Assembly: GCA_922989275.2 (NCBI GenBank)
Contig: OV277871.1
Coordinates: forward strand, 25,492,693 to 25,556,692
Direction of reading: 5' to 3'
DNA length: 64,000 nt
Source: Gari tellinella
Taxonomy: Eukaryota > Mollusca > Bivalvia > Cardiida > Psammobiidae
Each line of letters begins with the position of its first letter. Position 1 is the stretch's first letter. Shown here in pieces: positions 60,686 through 64,000 of this stretch. The notes beneath the pieces are model-generated. The model worked only from the letters and a program-made list of their open reading frames with translations. It made no database searches and was not told the origin of the DNA. The position numbers and the translations under genes were made by a program.

Positions 60686-62434
60686 TTAACCCATTACCCA
60701 CTAACCTTTTTTATCCCCTGCCGAAAGGCAGAGGGATACTGTTTTAGGTCTGTCCGTCCGGCTGTCCGTGCGTGTGTGCGTGCGTGCGTGCGTTTTCCGT
60801 CCGCAACTGTATCTCCGAAACCTATAAACAGATTTGGATTAAACTTGGTATACTTATTTGTCATCATAGGAGCACCGTGGGAAATCAAAAAAATTTCAGA
60901 AAATTTTAGGAATTTATGAGTTATCTGCCCTTTTTGTGTTAAAAATGCCATATTTAACAGTTTTTACACTCTAGCAACTACAGTATTCAACATATTTTGT
61001 TTATACTTGCACACATTGTCTATGAGTACAAGTTCTTGCAGGTGTGCAATTATTGTAAAAAAAAGGATACTTGTGACAAGAGTTATCTGCCCTTGATGTA
61101 CTTAGAAAATGCTTTATTTTGGTATTGTTTACATACTAGAGCCTATAAATATGCATGGATTTTTGAAAAAACTTTCTTGAATTATGTATGGCTATTAGTT
61201 TTCAAATGAATTTGATTATTGTTGAAAACGGAGAAATTAGTCATGAGTTATCTGCCCTTGATAAGTAAAAAAAGCCATATTTAACTGTTTTTACTCTCTG
61301 GCAACTACAATTATGAATGGATTTAAATGATACTTGCACACGATGTCTATAAGTAAAAGTTCTTGAAGGTGTGCAATTATTGTCAAAAAAGGATACTTGT
61401 GGCAATAGTTATCTGCCCTTGATATACTTTGAAATGATAGAAAATGCTTTATTTTAAAATTGTTTACATCCTAGTATCTATAAATATGCATGAATTTTGA
61501 TAAAACAAATTCTTAAACTATGTATGGCTATTAGTTTTCAAATAATTGTTATCATTTTTGAAAACGGAGAAACTAGTCAACAGTTATCTGCCCTTGATGA
61601 GTAAAAAAACCCCATATTTAACAGTTTTTACCATCTAGAAACTACAGTCTTTAATGGATTTTGATTTAACTTACACATGATGTATATAAATATAAGGGTA
61701 GCAATTATTGTCAAAATAGGATACTTTGTGGCAAGAGTTATCTGCCCTTTATGTACTTAGTAATGCTCAACATGGCTTTATTGTTTACACTTTATTGTGT
61801 ACAAATGTGAATGGATTTTGAAAAAAAAATTAAATCATATATGGCTATTATTTATAGAATGAGTTCAATTATTATCGAAAATGTGCAAATTAGTCTAGAA
61901 TACTCTGCCCTTGATGAGTTGAAAATGTGTTTACACAATTATAAGTTCTTGAAAGTGTTTAATTACTGTTGAATTTGAATCAAGAGTTACCTGCCCCTGT
62001 CATACTTAGATTTATAATGCTACAAACGGCTTTATTTTTTGTATTGTTTAGGCTTTAAAATGTACAAAATTGAATGGATTTTATAAAACTTTGTAAAAAG
62101 CTTTTGAATGTTGATCTTTAAAGACAGGTGATCACCATTTGCCCCTTCCTCCCACAATAAAGTTTGCCACTTTCTTCTGGACAATCGCTGCGGCAGGGGA
62201 TATCAGCTCTAAGGTGCTTGTCTAGTTCTGAAAGTTGTTCATAATGCTTAAAGCAGGTTGAAAGTAAAGCAGAATGCGCCTTAATGCACATTCTGCTTTA
62301 CTTTCAACCTGCTCTAGGCTACCATTGCTAGAAAATAAAAAGATTTCATATTAATGTATAAATTGGAAATATTTTCTTCAGTGGAAAAACAAATTACAGG
62401 CATAAAAAGGTGCATTTATAGGGTAATGGGTTAA
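60686..62434. mobile_element. Family A MITE (outer), split by an R element
   Basis: TTAACCCATTACCCACTAACC before the insert; GCTTGTCTAGTTCTGAAAG, the stem (apex GCGCCTTAATGCAC) and GGGTAATGGGTTAA after it. Confidence 0.82.
60711..62202. mobile_element. R3: tandem-core element with CCCCTGCC hairpin ends
   Basis: Opens ATCCCCTGCCGAAAGGCAGAG..GGAT and closes GCGGCAGGGGATATC. About seven ~160-bp repeats share GTTATCTGCCCTTGAT, CATATTTAACAGTTTTTAC and TGCAATTATTGT. The core is related to R1, but the ends differ. A GTGCGTGCGTGCGTGCG microsatellite (~60768-60794) follows the 5' hairpin. Confidence 0.72.
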
Positions 62435-62699
62435 CACTAAAACACCTTCACCACACAATTCTCTAATTGTAGCCTTTGAAGTTTGTCAAGGAATGGAATT
62501 AGCTCAGGAAATAGACAATTCAATTAAACTTTCTACTTTGATCACCAAATTGGTTGTAACCTCTAACAAATTGTCAGATCTTGTTAGTTTTCAGTGTCTA
62601 GAATAGTCCTGGTAGAAAACAAAGCAATTAAATTATCAATAAGTGTGATCTAAAAAAAAAAAACAGACTCCTGTGACCTTATAAGAACTATTTCTATAT

Positions 62700-63168
62700 C
62701 CTAGTAGCTGCAGTTAGCCTGTGTCTAGTTTTGAAGACAGATAACTTGACTTAAAAGCAGGCTTAAAGTAAAGCAGAATGTGCCTTAACCCATTACCCCC
62801 ATAGCCTATTTCTAATTTTGAGTATGAGTGTCTTCAACTTAAATCAGGTTGCTTTGCTTCAGCCTGCTTTAAGGTACAATCTGCTAGGATATAGAAAATA
62901 ATACTTATGGAATATATTCATAACATTATAAAGTAGAACAGTATTCTTCAGGGTGGAATAAATAAAAGGTGTAAAAAGGTGTATTTATGGGGTAATAGGT
63001 TTAGGTGCATTCAATCTGCTTTACTTTTGGTCTACTTTAAGCTACCATCTGCTAGGATATAGAAACTATTTCTTTTGGTGCATATTCATAATTGTATACC
63101 GGTAAAGTGGAATTATTTTCTTCAGTGTTGGAGTACATTAAGGGGGTACTAATGGTTGGAAAGGGTTA
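62700..63168. mobile_element. Family A MITE (outer), split at its apex
   Basis: AGTTAGCCTGTGTCTAGTTT.., left stem ending AGAATGTGCC, insert, then GGTGCATTCAATCTGCTTTA, right end GGAAAGGGTTAA at ~63168. Confidence 0.75.
62785..63003. mobile_element. Family A MITE nested in the apex of another A copy
   Basis: TTAACCCATTACCCCCATAG to GGGGTAATAGGTTTA (one base off TTAA). Its own stem has lost the apex. Confidence 0.8.
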
Positions 63169-63545
63169 AATTAACACAAGTGTGACAGTAACAGCCTAAG
63201 AGAACGCATCATCTTCAAACAAAGCTTTCCAACAGTTCATGTCAGTTGGAAAATATATCTGATTATGGACCAGACTGCACTTAGTAAGATAATAAAAGAC
63301 AAGATTGCATTCCTAGACCAGATATCACGCTTTGATTTAATGGCATACCATGTAGTATTGTAAATTACACACTGACTCCTGAAAATAATACAGTGAATAT
63401 ACTGTAAATCACACAGTGAAATTATACTTTTACAGTGGCGAAGATATTATTCCCTATTTGTTCTGGTTCCCAATAAACATGTTTATGTTTACCCTTTTCC
63501 ATCCACAGAATTTTCTTACAGCACCTAGCTCTACCTACTCTTTAA

Positions 63546-63796
63546 TTAACCCTTTGAACCCTAATCCCGCATATAGGCGTCCTTTTCAAACAGTGTACAT
63601 GTGAATAGTACACTTGTCCTGTGCAAACAGTGAAGACCCAGATCAGAGGGCTCCGAAAGGAGCCCTCTGATCAGGGTCTTCACTGTTTGTCATAATGCAA
63701 AAAATGGACAAAAACAACCCTTAAAAGCCAGAAATGGACTAGACTTAAATCGAAACTGGAATTGTCCATTTAAAGTTTCAGGGAGGAAAGAGTTAA
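63546..63796. mobile_element. Family C MITE, 251 bp, TTAA-flanked
   Basis: TTAACCCTTTGAACCCTAAT to GGGAGGAAAGAGTTAA. Perfect hairpin GACCCAGATCAGAGGGCTCC with apex CCGAAAGG. Same length as the copy at 30905. Confidence 0.9.
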
Positions 63797-64000
63797 GGTA
63801 AGAGCCACAAATGAATAAGTTATGGTTTTGAATGGATATTGCAGCCTAAAGCAAGACAAATGTAAAGCAGAAACTCTTAAAGGAATTCAGGAATTTAAAT
63901 TACACAAAACATAGATAGTGTAAATAACAAGATGATCCTTGTATACTTGTAACCTAGTAAATACTGTAAATCACATAGAGTATTTTCTAAACAAAATATA

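Noticed and set aside
63252..63275. GATTATGGACCAG, identical to the start of PCCB exon 5
   Set aside because: A 13-nt match only; the following bases do not encode PCCB and no acceptor precedes it.

Overview
The window looks like a gene-poor, AT-rich stretch of a mollusc nuclear genome, most likely a bivalve. The reasons are spliced exons of a mitochondrial animal gene, a RUDI/V-SINE-like SINE, and hairpin-ended elements with ~160-bp tandem cores of the type described as 'pearl' elements in bivalves. Species is not determined. Family names here rest on recognition by eye, not on a database search.

Two host genes are visible. (1) PCCB, the propionyl-CoA carboxylase beta subunit, on the + strand. 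Eight coding exons lie between 4200 and 20596 and encode the first 239 residues; the rest (about 300 residues in animal homologues) was not found in the remaining 43 kb. (2) An intact, apparently single-exon glycosyltransferase family 92 (GT92) type II membrane protein on the - strand at 28762-30549. It lies either inside a very long PCCB intron or beside an interrupted PCCB. No functional link between the two is apparent.

Retroelements are a nearly full-length CR1-like LINE (420-3975, minus; ORF2 carries one in-frame stop), a small Penelope-like insertion with a GIY-YIG ORF between inverted arms (23337-24039), several tRNA-type SINE pieces and a 5S rRNA-derived copy (35521-35628, minus).

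Most of the rest is short non-autonomous DNA elements; no transposase was seen. I use these labels. A: TTAA-flanked, ~250 bp, palindromic core built on CTTAAAGCAGG..TGAAAGTAAAGCAGAA. B: hairpin CAAACAGTTTGGATCC, usually with TTAA ends. C: TTAA-flanked, outer end CCCTTTGAACCCTA, hairpin CAAACAGTG..GATCAGAGGGCTCC. D: ends CAGGGCTCCAGATAAG with its own hairpin. E: ends CAGGGCTGCCA but an A-type interior. P: TA-flanked, ends CAGTARAACCTCTCTA, A-related hairpin. U: TA-flanked, ends CAGTGGAGAAT, B-type hairpin. R: hairpin-ended elements with tandem cores.

Layout: 0.4-4.0 kb LINE; 4.2-20.6 kb PCCB exons in introns packed with elements, some 15-25 bp from splice donors; 20.6-28.6 kb hAT-like, R-type, Penelope-like and nested A/C/D elements; 28.7-30.8 kb GT92; 31-64 kb mostly A/B/C/P copies, with a 5S/tRNA-derived patch at 35-37 kb, a minisatellite grown from an A-element end at 54 kb and an R element inside an A element at 60.7-62.2 kb.

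The most notable pattern is modularity. Clearly related palindromic cores sit inside element families whose ends and target-site duplications differ (A, P and E share one; B and U share another). The same elements repeatedly nest into their own palindromes.
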